Shown in pieces: positions 41,201 through 52,000 of a DNA stretch of 64,000 nucleotides. The first letter of the stretch is position 1. Each line of letters begins with the position of its first letter. Origin of the DNA: Antedon mediterranea (taxonomy: Eukaryota > Echinodermata > Crinoidea > Comatulida > Antedonidae); the NCBI RefSeq assembly GCF_964355755.1, contig NC_092677.1, forward strand, positions 4,841,001 through 4,905,000. Direction: 5' to 3'. A model generated the notes under the pieces. The model was not told where the DNA came from. It was given only the letters and a program-made list of their open reading frames with translations, and ran no database searches. The translations under genes were made by a program, and so were the position numbers.

Positions 41201-43187
41201 CATTAGAAAAAATCCTGACACGTGTAACCCTGTTTACTAATTAAATTAAGTTAAACGAATTTCATTTCAACGATTTGCCCCATATAGGATAAGTAGGTAA
41301 ATTTATTGGCCCTTGGATAAACTTAAAATCTGTAAATATAGTATTGCAATACAATACTGTAAATACGTATATTAACCATTTTTGGTCGCCATTTGATTCG
41401 TCTTACTGTGAGTGTGGGTACTGTTAGATATAACCACATATACAAATAAATTTATTACTGTGAGTGTGGGTAGGCCCTACTGTTAGATAATATAAACTCA
41501 TAATATACAAATAAACTTTATTACTGACAGTTGCTTCTCAACGTTTGTATTGATAATTTAAAAAATATAAACGTCGTAGTGGTGTATCTTTACATGTACT
41601 ATGCTATTTCAATCGACTATGACAGTGACAGTTTTAACACAAAGTATTAAATCGCAAATGTTCTACTGTATTTAGTGGTATATTATTGATAGGCCTATAA
41701 AACATGAAAAATATTTCGTCAATGAGTGGATAAAGAATATATTTAAAAATTGTTCTACTTTGTACCCATGCTCTTCCCCATCCCTCAAACCTAATGTTAC
41801 ATACAAAATACATAAATTGGGTTTGTTTAAATGAGTCCAAATAAAAAATTTGCACTCATTTTGTGTGACCACAATTTTAGTTGAATCATCGTTTCTATTT
41901 ATTTTGTTTCTGTAAACGACAATGTATTATAGTACATACTAGTCATGCAAATTAAGTATTATCAGTTAATTGTAAATGTTTGACAAAAAGTAAAGCTGCT
42001 TTTATACATATAGAGCACAGTTCATCTATCTTCTACACCAATCGCTTTCACCACAAACAACTTTATAAGCTAGATGAATACAGCTCTGCTCATCTTTCTG
42101 CTCACGAGCTTGGCTTGACGGTACCCATTGGCAACCCCAACTTGGAACAATCTTAGTCAATGCTGATGACCGAAGATATTTAGCACCCATTCAAACAACT
42201 AAACAAACACTAACAGCCTTTTAAATAAAATAACCCAACGATCGAAATGAATTTTATAACTTTACACGAGTGCAAAATAAAATAAAACTTTTACTTAAAA
42301 TGCTGTTTATGTCATAATAAAATAACTACTACTGTTCTTTTATTACAGCTTCAATGGTAACCACTGCCGTAAAACAAGGAAAGGCTAGAATTCCTTTTTA
42401 TATGTCACCAAAATACAAAAACAAATGCAATCAAGTGTAACACGCCGATCACAAATTTAGTATAGCTATTTACTGGTTTTTACGGCACTTCCATTTGTAT
42501 AGCCTTTAGATTAATGTACAATTTTTCGTGACAATTTCAAACAATTAAGGGCGTTTTAAAAAAACAATTTCTCAGGTACCGAAGGGTTTCTTGGGTTAGT
42601 AAACAGTGAAATGCGTGGGCCTTGCCAAAACTTATATGTTACCAATACAAAAACAAATTAAGAAATGTATCTTTACAAACAAGTGTAACATGCCAATCAC
42701 GAATTTAGTATAGCAATTTACTGGTTTTTACGACACTTCCGTTTCTATTGGCTTTGGATTAATGTACAATTGCAGGTTTTCATGACAATTTCGAATTATT
42801 AAGGGTGTTTTCGAAAAAACTAAAAAAAATATTATCAGGTACGGTACCCAAGGGTTTCTTGGGTTAGTGACATTCACATTTGTGGGCCTTTCTAAAGCTC
42901 AGTTTTGAATGTGGGTGTACCCGCCCTCCTCCATCCAAGGGAGTAAAATACTAAATTGCACATTTTTAAGAAAAATTATTTTGAATTATCCACAATTTTC
43001 TTTGAAAGAATTGCTCTTGCTTAAAGAATTATTATATTTGCTTGTTTTTACAGAAGGCAGTGATTCTCCTGATGGGAAGTCATCTTGTCCAACATCAAGT
43101 GCATTTGTGGATAAGAGTAAGGTTTATGTTGATATTAACAACTTTGTAGCTGGAGAAGAAGATGATTACATAGTGAACAATAACTAG
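17256..43187 (+). CDS. Receptor gene 2: three-Ig transmembrane receptor with amplified tail exons (B type)
   Basis: This is a predicted IgSF surface receptor, head to head with gene 1. Ectodomain exons: 17256-17289 (signal-peptide core FFVFLFIIS; the ATG exon upstream was not found), 17700-18029 (Ig1), 18727-19025 (Ig2), 19278-19502 (Ig3), 20066-20161 (transmembrane, ILIVVIVVIVVIG). Tail cassettes follow in five repeat units: 22683-22713 and 22857-22921; then triplets at 25722-25752/25896-25962/26585-26639, 29409-29439/29583-29649/30268-30322, 33115-33145/33289-33355/33975-34029 and 39281-39311/39455-39521/40038-40092. The last exon, 43054-43187, starts EGSDSPDGKSS, contains YVDI and YIVN, and ends in TAG. 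All junctions keep phase. The Ig2 exon lacks one base near 18749 compared with genes 3 and 4, so its frame reaches TGA at about 18781. The allele is therefore either a pseudogene or carries an assembly error. How many cassettes enter an mRNA is unknown. Confidence 0.72.
18302..18662. mobile_element. Foldback (MITE-like) element in gene 2 intron
   Basis: About 120 bp at each end are near-perfect reverse complements. The left arm begins near CTATGAAACGCCGTTTACGC, and the right arm ends near GCGTAAACGGCGTTCCATAG. The centre is a series of TTCATTCAAAACAT variants. The element lies in the intron between the Ig1 and Ig2 exons. No transposase is present. Confidence 0.8.
20162..21521. other. Gene 2 intron before the tail array
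   Basis: This is intronic sequence between the transmembrane exon and the first repeated unit. No exon with matching phase was recognised. A GGTACATACATACGG-type, CG-rich patch lies near 20525. Confidence 0.4.
21522..24561 (+). repeat. Tail-cassette array, unit 1 (3.04 kb, shortened)
   Basis: This is the first of five head-to-tail units. It starts at ATTTCAATGTGTT, as units 2-4 do. Exon a (22683-22713) encodes RNKNQLNTC. Exon b/c (22857-22921) encodes SGEDACDGPSSPNQVGYNEEQ. Compared with units 2-5, this unit lacks 25 bp inside exon b and about 650 bp from the end of exon b into exon c. Exons b and c are therefore fused, with phase 1 kept at the end. The rest of the unit is a fragment of the LTR element (23110-24561). 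Confidence 0.9.
23110..23573 (-). mobile_element. LTR copy in array unit 1
   Basis: On the plus strand the LTR begins TGTCACACAGCC and ends CTAAACA, giving TG...CA termini in minus-strand sense. Nearly identical copies lie at 26828-27287, 30511-30966 and 34218-34678. Their length differences come from the poly-C/poly-A tract. It is followed (minus-strand sense: preceded) by about 1 kb of element 3' internal sequence that carries an 80-90 bp tandem repeat (about 23745-24140). Confidence 0.75.
24562..28249 (+). repeat. Tail-cassette array, unit 2 (3.69 kb)
   Basis: This unit carries exon a 25722-25752, exon b 25896-25962 (SGEDECDGAHFPLVSKSSS, then PNQ) and exon c 26585-26639 (KSSDCEGSTLLPEHPEEQ). 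Exon b has an alternative GTAAGC donor after 25935, also in phase 0. The cassette is 153 nt in total, phase 1 in and phase 1 out. An LTR-element fragment fills 26828-28249. The unit differs from units 3 and 4 only at scattered positions, which implies recent amplification. Confidence 0.9.
26828..27287 (-). mobile_element. LTR copy in array unit 2
   Basis: This is the same LTR as in unit 1, with the same flanks (GTAGGCCTAC on the left). It was evidently copied together with the host segment and not inserted independently. Confidence 0.75.
28250..31954 (+). repeat. Tail-cassette array, unit 3 (3.7 kb)
   Basis: This unit carries exon a 29409-29439, exon b 29583-29649 and exon c 30268-30322, with coding capacity identical to unit 2. 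An LTR-element fragment fills 30511-31954. Differences from unit 2 are mainly homopolymer lengths (poly-C and poly-T runs) and small indels. Confidence 0.9.
30511..30966 (-). mobile_element. LTR copy in array unit 3
   Basis: This is the same LTR and the same left flank as in units 1, 2 and 4. It differs mostly in the poly-C tract length. Confidence 0.75.
31955..35661 (+). repeat. Tail-cassette array, unit 4
   Basis: This unit carries exon a 33115-33145, exon b 33289-33355 and exon c 33975-34029. The LTR-element part starts at 34218. At about 35661 the sequence does not return to the unit start, as units 1-3 do. It continues into the protease and gag region of the element, up to 38152. Confidence 0.9.
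35570..36640 (-). pseudogene. Retrotransposon nucleocapsid and aspartic protease remnant
   Basis: The region contains CCHC zinc knuckles, with CYRCLKTGHIARNC present twice and a related CFICHRVGHLARNC-type knuckle upstream near 36540. An aspartic protease follows, with the active-site motif DSGCSGVFV and, after a frame change near 35880, the C-terminal motif LILGNIAGVRA. The frame ends at 35570. Downstream polymerase domains are missing. The frame breaks show that it is not a functional gene. Confidence 0.75.
36656..37563 (-). CDS. Retrotransposon Gag, N-terminal part
   Basis: The frame begins at the methionine of MDLTKIVDAGKALG (37563); an upstream methionine is in frame. The first third is a highly charged Glu/Arg coiled-coil-like stretch. 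It is followed by a capsid-like region with DLDAYLKRFERYA, LTGKALEVYSRL and FTDGCGKDL. This pattern is known from Gypsy-type Gags with SCAN-like capsids. The frame stops at 36656, just before the zinc-knuckle region, so Gag is interrupted by a stop or frameshift. Product: structural protein of retrotransposon particles, probably inactive here. Confidence 0.75.
37714..37733 (-). other. Primer-binding site resembling tRNA-Pro
   Basis: Directly inside the 5' LTR end the minus strand reads TGGGGGGCTCGTCCGGGAGC. This differs slightly from the tRNA-Pro primer-binding site known from murine leukaemia virus (TGGGGGCTCGTCCGGGAT). It fixes the element's orientation as leftward. Confidence 0.75.
38153..40270 (+). 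repeat. Tail-cassette array, unit 5 (host part only)
   Basis: This is the last unit. It starts directly after a truncated LTR. Exon a is 39281-39311, exon b 39455-39521 and exon c 40038-40092. The intron between b and c lacks about 100 bp present in units 2-4. The unit ends at GTAGGCCTAC, after which unique sequence (CCTGCAATAC) follows instead of the LTR. That marks the original insertion point of the element. Confidence 0.9.
40271..40899. other. Gene 2 intron after the array
   Basis: This is unique AT-rich sequence with no recognised exon, between the last cassette and repeat copy D. Confidence 0.4.
40900..41975 (-). repeat. Dispersed repeat family, copy D, with a nested insertion
   Basis: This is the reverse orientation of copies A and B, with the same landmarks (CAAAATTCGGTAAATC, CTTCCCCATCCCTC). 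It is interrupted at about 41017-41225 by an insertion that starts with a poly-T-rich tract. That is typical of a minus-strand, poly-A-tailed retroposon such as a SINE. The uninterrupted copies read straight through CCTGATGTAACCCTG at this point. Confidence 0.65.
42349..42440 (+). CDS. Ig N-terminal half exon (copy 1, orphan)
   Basis: A good acceptor (TTATTACAG) precedes a phase-1 frame encoding SMVTTAVKQGKARIPFYMS. This resembles the first strands of an Ig domain (compare TVEGGKPVTMSWRY at 58739), with Ile/Pro instead of the first Cys. The frame stops at 42440, and the true donor is not clear. It lies inside the last intron of gene 2. It could be the first half of a split Ig domain belonging to the sialidase-like gene, or a relic. 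Confidence 0.4.
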
Positions 43188-43469
43188 TCATTTTACACTT
43201 TAATAAATATCTATTTGATATTAAAGGCTGGCATAAGAATAAATTACATGGTTGGGTCATTTCTATTAAAGCACTGTAATTAAGGTTACGAGACTGAGTT
43301 TTGGGTTTTTACATACAATAAGGCTTATTCATTAATTTTAAATAGTTTTAATTGCCTTTTATTACCTGAATTTTGTGTGCAAAAAAATAAAAAAGTAAAA
43401 TAAAACTTTCTACATAAGACGCTGTTTATATCATAATAATATAACTACTACTATTTTTTTTTATTACAG

Positions 43470-43570
43470 GTCCAGTTTTAACAATGGAAAAGAATGACCT
43501 GTCTGCTGCCGTAGAAGGAAAGGCTAGAATCCTTTTTATATTATCCTTCACCAATACAAAAACAAATTAA
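43470..43570 (+). CDS. Ig N-terminal half exon (copy 2, orphan)
   Basis: After acceptor TTATTACAG, a phase-1 frame encodes PVLTMEKNDLSAAVEGKARI and then stops within about 14 codons. It is homologous to the exon at 42349, but a one-base difference after GCTAGAAT shifts the frame. It is probably decayed. Confidence 0.35.
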
Positions 43571-43965
43571 GAAATTTATCTTTTACAAACAAATGTGACG
43601 GGCCAATCACGAATGTAGTATAGTTATTTACTGGTTTTTACGGCACTTCCGTTTGTATTGGCTCTGGATTAATGTACAATTGTAGGTTTTCGTGACAATT
43701 TCAAACAATTAAGGGCGTTTTTAAAAAAAACAGAAAAAATTATTCTTAGGTACACAAGGGGTTTTAGGGTTATTAAAATTAACATTTGTGGACCTTGCTA
43801 AAGCCTAGTTTTGAATATTGATGTAGCCCCCCACCTCCTCTTCCATCCAAAGGCGTAAAAGAGTAAATTACACATTTTTTAGCAAAATTATTTTGATTTA
43901 TCCACAATTTTCTTTGAAAGAATTGCTTTTGTTTAAAGAATTATTATATTTGCTTGTTTTTACAG

Positions 43966-44255
43966 AAGGCAGTGATTCTCCTGATGGGTTTTCCAATGAA
44001 AGTGTGAATGATAAATTGTTTCAAAACCCAGATGATGATTCTGCTGCAATATTCAATGTCAAGTGGAAGCAGGATGAAGCAAAGCAGCTGCAGTCATCAT
44101 TGCAGTCGCCTGATCCAAATTCACGCTATCAATGTGTATATGATAGTAAGAACAAGACGCATCTTGAGATCAGAAATGTTAAATCTGAATATGCAAGAGA
44201 ATATATGTGTGAAGTGGAAGTTAAAGAAAGACAGGAAATATACAATTGTACTTGA
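43966..44255 (+). CDS. Chimeric exon: receptor-tail start fused to Ig C-terminal half
   Basis: The exon opens with the same acceptor and EGSDSPDG codons as the terminal exon of gene 2. It then diverges into an Ig-like stretch with VKWKQDE, LEIRNVKSEYAREYMCEVEV, which are the C, E and F strands with the second Cys. The frame stops at 44255. One frame over, the sequence reads TIVLEVSS, which would be the expected G strand, so a small indel is likely. Alternatively a GTACTT donor after 44243 would join it in phase 1 to the sialidase exon at 44438. Whether it is used is unknown. Confidence 0.45.
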
Positions 44256-44437
44256 AGTTAGCAGTTAAAGCTAACAATAGAATATTATGCCTATTTTAAG
44301 ACCCCCTTTGAAATTAAGCTGGAACGATGACTAGTCATTTTACACTTCAATAACATCCATTTGATATTAATGGCTGGCCTAAGAAAAAAATATGACCTCT
44401 CGCCTGTATTTTCATTTTCTCCCCCTTCTTTTTATAG

Positions 44438-46420
44438 GCGATGTGTTTACTGAACAAGTAAATACATACAGGTAAATTGATTTCCATTCAAAATCCTAAT
44501 TATTGTTTTAGTCTATTTTATTTTCAAAAGTCAACATCTAGGTTTGTCGTTTTCTGAATTTAACTTTAAAATAACTTATAAATAAAAATAAGTTATTGAA
44601 TTATCTTGAAATTTTTCTGAAATTTATGCGTCTCTACATTTTTCTTTTTTTAGACACCCTGCAGTAGTCTTCATAAATTTTCATTTTATCATCTTTTGTG
44701 AGGAAAGTAACTCAGATGTAATAATGAGAGGAGGAAAATTAAATTGCAAGAGTTTGATTGAATGGGAAGAACCAAGAGTTATTTTACATGAAAAGGAAAC
44801 AAGGTAATTATATTGAGGTTTGACTTAAGTTGACCAAGCGATTAACATTGTTTGCTGGTTATTATGTTTCATACATTTAGATAAGTAATCAATTATTCAT
44901 TTTGTTTCATTTGCTATTACCAATGACATTAATATCAAAGAACATTTGTAAATTGTATTTAAACAAAATGAGAAAACGAAAAAGTGTACAAAGTTGATTC
45001 TAATAATGTAAACATTTGTTTTTAACAATAATTCTACAAATTTACTATACAGTTTTCAGCATGTAGTACCAATTGTGACAGATAAGAAAAATGGAAAATT
45101 GATTCTAATGTGTGTTAAACAAGATAACACCACAAAAGTAAGGAAGATAATAAGGATGAAATCTGCAGATAATGGAGTCAACTGGACAGAACCAGAAGAT
45201 GTACAATTTGATTTGAAAGGCTTACACATAGATGTTATGAGTTAGTATTAGTTTGTATTAGATTGTTACTTATTGAAATTGACTTGCCATACATGGCTTT
45301 GAATCTGACTAATTCATATTTCACAGACCAAATATTTATTTGTCAATTTGAGAGAGAGAGCTTACAATTGTTTATTTGTTCATTGTTTATTTTCCAGAAA
45401 AATTGTTAGTGATGACAAGTACTAATGATGGTGACACCTGGGATATTGTACCTGCTGTTAAACTACAATATTCTACCTTGGGAGGACACATACAAGTAAG
45501 AAACTTGAACATTCCCAGGGTTTCATTTCTAATTACAACATTTTAGTGCCACTGTGTCATATATAGTAATGTGATTTGTTCATTAGGTTGTTGAATATGC
45601 AAATGATGATGTTTACATCAGCTGTTCATTGGAGAACTGTAAACAGCGTTTCCATGTATATGGGAAGGATGGATGTAAAACATTTGATGTCAAGACTGAG
45701 GATGCACAATTAGAGGCAAATCCAGAGTGCCAGGTATACTCTACAATCATGTTTTATATTTGTTGAAGTTATATTTAATGAATGATCTTGAGTTGGAAAC
45801 TCGGCCCTTTTTGGCTTACTTGAGCATCCACATATAAACAAACTAAACTGTAACAAGTTTTTTTATATGATTTATCATCTTATATGAAATAATAAAATGA
45901 ATAAAGAATATTTCATGAGTTGAAAGATTGAATGCTCTATTGAACTGACATAAACTCATACTCAAATATTCTCCATTCAACAAATATGAAATGCTTACTT
46001 TAACATTATTTAAAGGATGTTTAAATTGCAATTATTTGATGTACTTGTTGGTTTAACTCTATTTGCTTTAATATTAATTTATATGATAATTTTAATGTTA
46101 TTTTGGATTATATTATTATCTAGGGTGGTATTTTACGTTTACCAACAAAGACAAATGAGTTCTACCAAATAGCAATGGCAAGTCATGGAAATGAGACAAA
46201 TAAGGATCTTACACTTTACTTAAGTGAAGATGGCTGTAAAACCTGGTGTCAGTTTTATACACTAGGTGCGGTGAATACAGAAGAATGTGACCTAGCTTAC
46301 TACAGTGTAAAAGAAGGGAAAGAAGAAGCAGAAGGAATAGTGTGTGTTTACAGTTATGGTTCAGATACAGAGGGTTATAATATTGGAATGCAGTTGATTT
46401 CTAACAAAGAAATTATGTAA
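44438..46420 (+). CDS. Sialidase-like (Asp-box) protein
   Basis: This is a six-bladed-propeller sialidase homologue in six in-phase exons: 44438-44471, 44654-44803, 45053-45240, 45398-45495, 45587-45733, 46124-46420 (stop TAA). It covers about 305 aa of sialidase domain, with more coding sequence upstream because the first exon enters in phase 1. The family's RIP motif appears as YRHPAVVF, split by an intron. Asp boxes or close variants are SADNGVNW, STNDGDTW, GKDGCKTF and SEDGCKTW. By eye against animal cytosolic sialidases, the nucleophile Tyr of AYSDL aligns with Glu in TEECDL, and the third triad Arg aligns with Asn in TNKDL. The domain may therefore bind glycans without cleaving them. 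Ig half-exons lie just upstream, so the full protein may be Ig plus sialidase. No transmembrane segment is seen. An enzyme function is not supported. Confidence 0.8.
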
Positions 46421-49006
46421 ATGTAATTATGAATTAACCTGGTTTACATGCACTTTGGTTGTTTGCAGTGTAAGGCTTAATAATTCTGATGTGATATATC
46501 ATCAATGTACAGTAGTGTGCATGTTTACTCTCACTTTTTCTATATTTTAAAACACCAAATTTGCTGAATCATTAGCAACATAAATTAAAAAGTAAAATAA
46601 AATACACTGTAAAAACCTAATACTACCTTTATATGGACATTAAAATAAAATATTTTAAAGTGATCGGTTAATTTACGCTAAAAAACATCAATGCTTATGC
46701 AAAATACCAATTGTACAGTACAACAGAATAGCAGTAAAAACACCAACACATAAATTGACAATTCTTTTCGAAAAAAAAGAAGCAGAAATTAGCAAAAATA
46801 GTTTTGCTGTCCTGCTTGGACAGCTTCATCATTAAACGGATTGACCTCTAGAGGGTCAACTCTGTCTAATTACAGACTCAATTTATTTGTATCTAAAAAT
46901 CAGATGAACACATATGCAAAGAATACCTTAACATGTACATCAAAGTCAAATACATTTTATTTCTTGATTTGGATAATATTAATTTTTTATAGAATACCAC
47001 ACATTACTATACGCTTTTTCCATTTCCAACCTTAATTTACAATGTAAAAAAGTAGGATAAAAGTACTAGGTCACATAATCTGTATAAGGAAGTAGCTTAG
47101 GTGGTTGAATACTAATCAAATAATCAGACGAAAAAAATTCTGACAGTATTGTGATTTTAGACTTTAGATCTAATACTTTAAAAACATTTGCGACACATTT
47201 AATTTGGAATAAAAAAGTAAATAGTAGTTTTTTCTAATTGAATTTTAAACAGTTTTACTGTTATTTTAGATTTTAGAAAAATGTTAATATAAACTTTGAT
47301 TTAATGCTTTTAAAACATTGAAACGCACTTCAATTAGTGGGTTTTATATTTTGCTAAAATTAGTAATGCTGCATTGACTTTTCTAATTCCAGGTGCCATC
47401 ATTTTAGAAATACCAAATTTTTTTTTTTTTTGCTTTTATGTAGTGTAAAAAGTATGCACTGTATTGGTTATAGATATAATTATATATATATTTAGAAAAA
47501 AAATGACTATAATTTAATTTAATCACTATTTTGACCATTCCTTTCATCCTAATCCTGATTTCTAACTTAATTAAGTTATTCTACTGGTAAATCTTATTTC
47601 CAAAACAGTATAATTTTCCTATTATATTGGATTGACATAATCTAATTTTATTTGCCCAAATGTTGAAAAAATTTACCAAACTTTTAATAAAATTCAACAT
47701 GGTTCCAACTTGAAACCTAAAATTATTATTAATTATTATATAGACATTGTTTTATTTAAAATCAGCAATAAATAAAACATTAAGTTCAATTATATACTAT
47801 TATAACATTGACAAACTATAATTTTATAGTTGTTTTAGTATTTGATATTATAAAATTAAGTTTGTTTCCAACATGGTTCCAACTTGAAACGTAAAGTTAT
47901 TATTATATATTGGTTATAGAAGCACTGATGAAGGATAGTGTTGCCTGAAAGCTCTTCAAATGTTTCTGGCTGATTTTACTTTATCGTTTTGATTTAGTTT
48001 TGTTCTTATTTTATTTGTATCACCGTTGAGATCCAGCTACTACTGATACCTGCATCAATGTAATTTTTTTCAGTATTTTTTCTTCAAATTAAATTCCTCT
48101 GGTTATTATACGTATTATACTGTATGTATTTAAAATAATCTGTCAAATTCTTTATTATAGCAGTAATATAGACATTGTTATTTAAAAATCAGCAATAAAT
48201 AAAACATTAAAATCAATTATATATATTATTATAACATTGACAAAATATCATTTTATCGTTGTTAATATAGTATTATAAAAATTAAATGTATTTCCTTCCT
48301 GCAAGTGGTGGATACATGGAGTTGTAAAACATTGCCTTGATTGCAAACTGCAGGTAATATCAAATGATTAGGCCCACATATTAGGTCGTGCATATCAAAG
48401 TATCTACGATAATGGTACACACGATTAACGAAACCATTGCAGCTATTGTATTGTTTGCGTAATATTATTGTTTCCGTATACAGTAACAACTTTCTATTAG
48501 TTTACAGGTTTCGATAGTTTTCTCTACCGGTTTGCAGACATCTTTATTTGGAAATAAAAAATATTTCCTCCATGAGTATTCCATGAAATTGAATGTCTGC
48601 ATTATAAATCATCTATACCTAATCACTAAAGCTTAATTATTGTTTTCAAATGCTTTCGTTTTACCTACTAGGCCTATTTGATTTATCTTTATCTTCATTT
48701 TTTATCTTACATAATGAATAACTTCACTATTCATGTGTACTACAATTAAGCTTTTTGGACACCTCTTGAAATGGACACCTTTTAATTATAGACATTCTTC
48801 AAAGAGCACGTTTGTTCCGAGTCCTATCTAATCAGTGCATTTGGTACCACCGTGACCTCTCGTAATCGGACATCTGCCAAAACCTTTTACTGGCATTGCC
48901 ATTTAATGTACAATTACATTTTTTGTTTGATTTACCTCACGTTGGCGGAAACATGGAAATATGTTTAACTGTTTGGATGCATATATGTTGAGCATGAATA
49001 TTAGTA
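46421..49006. other. Intergenic region between sialidase-like gene and receptor gene 4
   Basis: This is AT-rich DNA without recognisable exons. A segment of about 100 bp (CAGCAATAAATAAAACATTAA to TATTATAAAA) occurs twice, at about 47762-47868 and 48190-48290. The segment GGTTCCAACTTGAAAC occurs at 47701 and 47875. The two flanking genes converge here, so any 3' UTRs lie at the ends. Confidence 0.45.
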
Positions 49007-52000
49007 TTATATGCCTATCTGTTGACAATAATGTGATTCTGCAACTTTTCCTTTATTGGACGTACTATTAACACCATAATGAGGCTCTTCGTAAAAGCCT
49101 ACACTATTTGTCGAAACCAGTCCTTGGTTTTGGAGTTCTATTTTAATTTCTTCTCCTGTTTCCTGTAGAGACAATAATAATATTTATCATTGATTATGAG
49201 CAAACGTTTGTTTAAACTAAAAACTAAATTTGAACTTGACTAATTGTAGCAACTCCCTATTGAACTTAGCTAGGATGTTGCTTTCAACTCGCTCAAAACT
49301 AAATTCTTCTTGCTGGGATTTTTTGTTGGGACTAATCAATTGTTGAGTTTAACACGTGTAACTTGAGTATAATGAAATTGTTACTTTTGCGATACGTACC
49401 ACTTTGTTAGAAGTGGGTCTAACATATCCCTCGTCATCTAAGTCGACATCACTGTTTGCAGAATTAACTTGCAGATCTTGGTACTGATGACGTTGACGTT
49501 CATGCCCTCTTACTCCTGTCTGAAAAAGAAATGGTGTTTGTTAGTAACATTGATGTTGTTGTGGTACTTATATACTAATTACTAATTAATACTTATATAT
49601 TATCAGAAGAAGAAAAAATTTAACTAGCACAATTGACTTTAAGATACGATTTTATTTCCCGCTGTTAATTAGACGTGCTGTATCTTCTTCTGTAACGCAT
49701 TGATCGGTCATGTGGATATTAGGGACTATACGTTAAAATAGTGTCACTTGAGTATACTAAAATGTTTAACCCCGCCCCTGCAACCAACTTTGTGATATAT
49801 AGTACTACGTCATTATACCTCAATGGCCTTGGCATATCCATCGTCATCTATGGCGATATCAGAGTTTTCCGAAACCTGCAGATCTTGGTACTGATGATGG
49901 TGAAGTTCGATTTCTCTTACTTCTCTCTGTTAAACAATAGATGATGATTGTGTAAATATTGATGTTCTTGTAGCTAAATGGTAACCATTTTCGTTGATTA
50001 CCTATTTTTATATTATTAGGAACTAATCAAATGCTGAGTATTGTGTAACTTGAATATACTAAAATTGTTACTTTTGCGATAGGCCTACATACCACTTTAT
50101 TAGACGTGGGTCTAACATAGTCCTCGTCATCTAAGTCGACATCATTTTTTGCAGAATTAACTTGCAGATCTTGGTACTGATGACCTTGACGTTCAGGCTC
50201 TATTACTCCTCTCTATCAAACAAATGCTGTTAACATTTTTAGTTTATTTCGTTTATTCAATAAATTATGCACAAATATATATAAAAAACATATGATAATA
50301 ATTACATTAACAAGTTCAATAGTACTTTAAAATATAGTATGTGGAAGGAAGCTAATAAGCTAATTAACTTTACGCCTAGGCTATCAGAAACAAGCGAAAG
50401 TTACAATAATAAAATGTTGGGCAGAAAAAATACAACATAATACTATACGATATATTATTATTAAAAATAAATTGATGTTTAGTTGTGTAACTTGTATAAT
50501 ATATTTTAGGTCACGCTTATACTTTTCGCTCTCAATTACACATAACTTTATGCTACTAAAAAGAGGTATAATGCTTTCATCGGTCATTTAATAGTGTCCC
50601 GTATACACACAAGTTTAACCCCCGTCTCCCAATATTGTGATACACACTGAACTACTTTATTAGGCCTATACCTCAATTGGCTTGTCATGTCCCTTGTCAT
50701 CTATGGTGACATCCGAAACTTGCAGATCTTGGTACTGATGGTGTCGACCATCGATTTCCCTTACTTCTCTCTGTTAAAACAATATGGTGTTTTATATAGT
50801 TTGTATCTCTTTAAAATAATAAATAAAAATTTCTTTAATCTTTACTTGAATAAGAAATAATGGTAACACTTAAGTTTGAATTGTTACACACGAGTAGAGA
50901 TTTTTTTTAAATGTCTCGGAAAAGGTTTACCTGTATTCTGGCCATGGATCTTGCTTTAGTTGACATCCTGGTAGCACTAGCCTCCATCGTAGGACCTTTG
51001 TTGAGATCTTTGTATTCTCCAGTATTTGAAGACAATTGCAAGGCTTGATATTGATGATTTTGGCACTTTGAAGTTATTTCTTGTATTTGTTTTAGCTTAA
51101 TAGAAACAATAATAAACAATATAAAATAGATCTAATAAAAGATTAAGTTTACTTACTTATTTATTTTTAAGTTTAAAAAGGTCAACATCATGTTTATTTA
51201 AAATTACTTACATAAATATAACGGGTTATAAACATCGGAACCAAGCCAAGAATTGCAGCAGTAACTGCTATAGTTATCAATATACTTATTGCATACGAAC
51301 AACCACCTATAAATTATAAATATACAATGTTAAATATTGAAATATACATTACTGTATTACATTATACTATACACCTTAGAGTATTCTACAGTATAAAATG
51401 TGTCCAGAAACAAGTTCGGGGTGAATTTTACCTATATTACAGTTCTGTAGGCCTAGAGTATCTGTATTGCTACGCTTTCCATTCTCGGCATAACATGTAA
51501 TAGTTGATTGACATATCTCTTCATCAATTTCTATAGCTGCGATGTTTTCTCCTTTCTTAACCACTTCTCCATCTTGTAATATCAATACTGATGATGGCTT
51601 GGGATGGCCCTCTGCTGTACATGTTGCTACACCATCTTCAGATGTAAAAGTAACAGTGATATCTAAACAAAAATATGATACTAGTAATACTGATGTGGCA
51701 TGTTTATAAATTATTTTGTGAAATTTGAATATTTTTCTTGAGCATTATGTTATGAAACTTGTATTGCCTATTAAAATTAGTATTATCAAAACATTGTCAC
51801 GTGCCATTTCTGAATGGAGATTAATTATGTACAGTATATAGAAAACATTTTCTCTAGAAAGTGATTTTACAAAATTCAATTTTTGATCTGTTATTCTTTA
51901 TTATGTCATCATTCAGCTGCATATAAATAATAAATATATGTGTTATAGATTTATTACTTTAAAATTCAATTTGGACATACAATATCCAATTATGGTTAGC

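Larger units (their letters stand above)
42349..44340 (+). repeat. Local tandem duplication of Ig half-exon plus tail exon (about 1.1 kb x 2)
   Basis: The segment with the exon starting at 42349, a 250-300 bp filler, and the exon starting EGSDSPDG at 43054 is repeated. In the second copy the exons start at 43470 and 43966. The filler (CACGAATTTAGTATAG, ACTGGTTTTTACG, GGATTAATGTACAATT) occurs three times, near 42450, 42700 and 43610. The two copies differ inside the last exon. Copy 1 holds the gene 2 terminal tail, and copy 2 holds an Ig-like segment. Confidence 0.75.

Noticed and set aside
44438-46420. Recent bacterial transfer of the sialidase-like gene
   Set aside because: It has five introns with good splice sites and consistent phases, host-like composition and a paralogous relic nearby.
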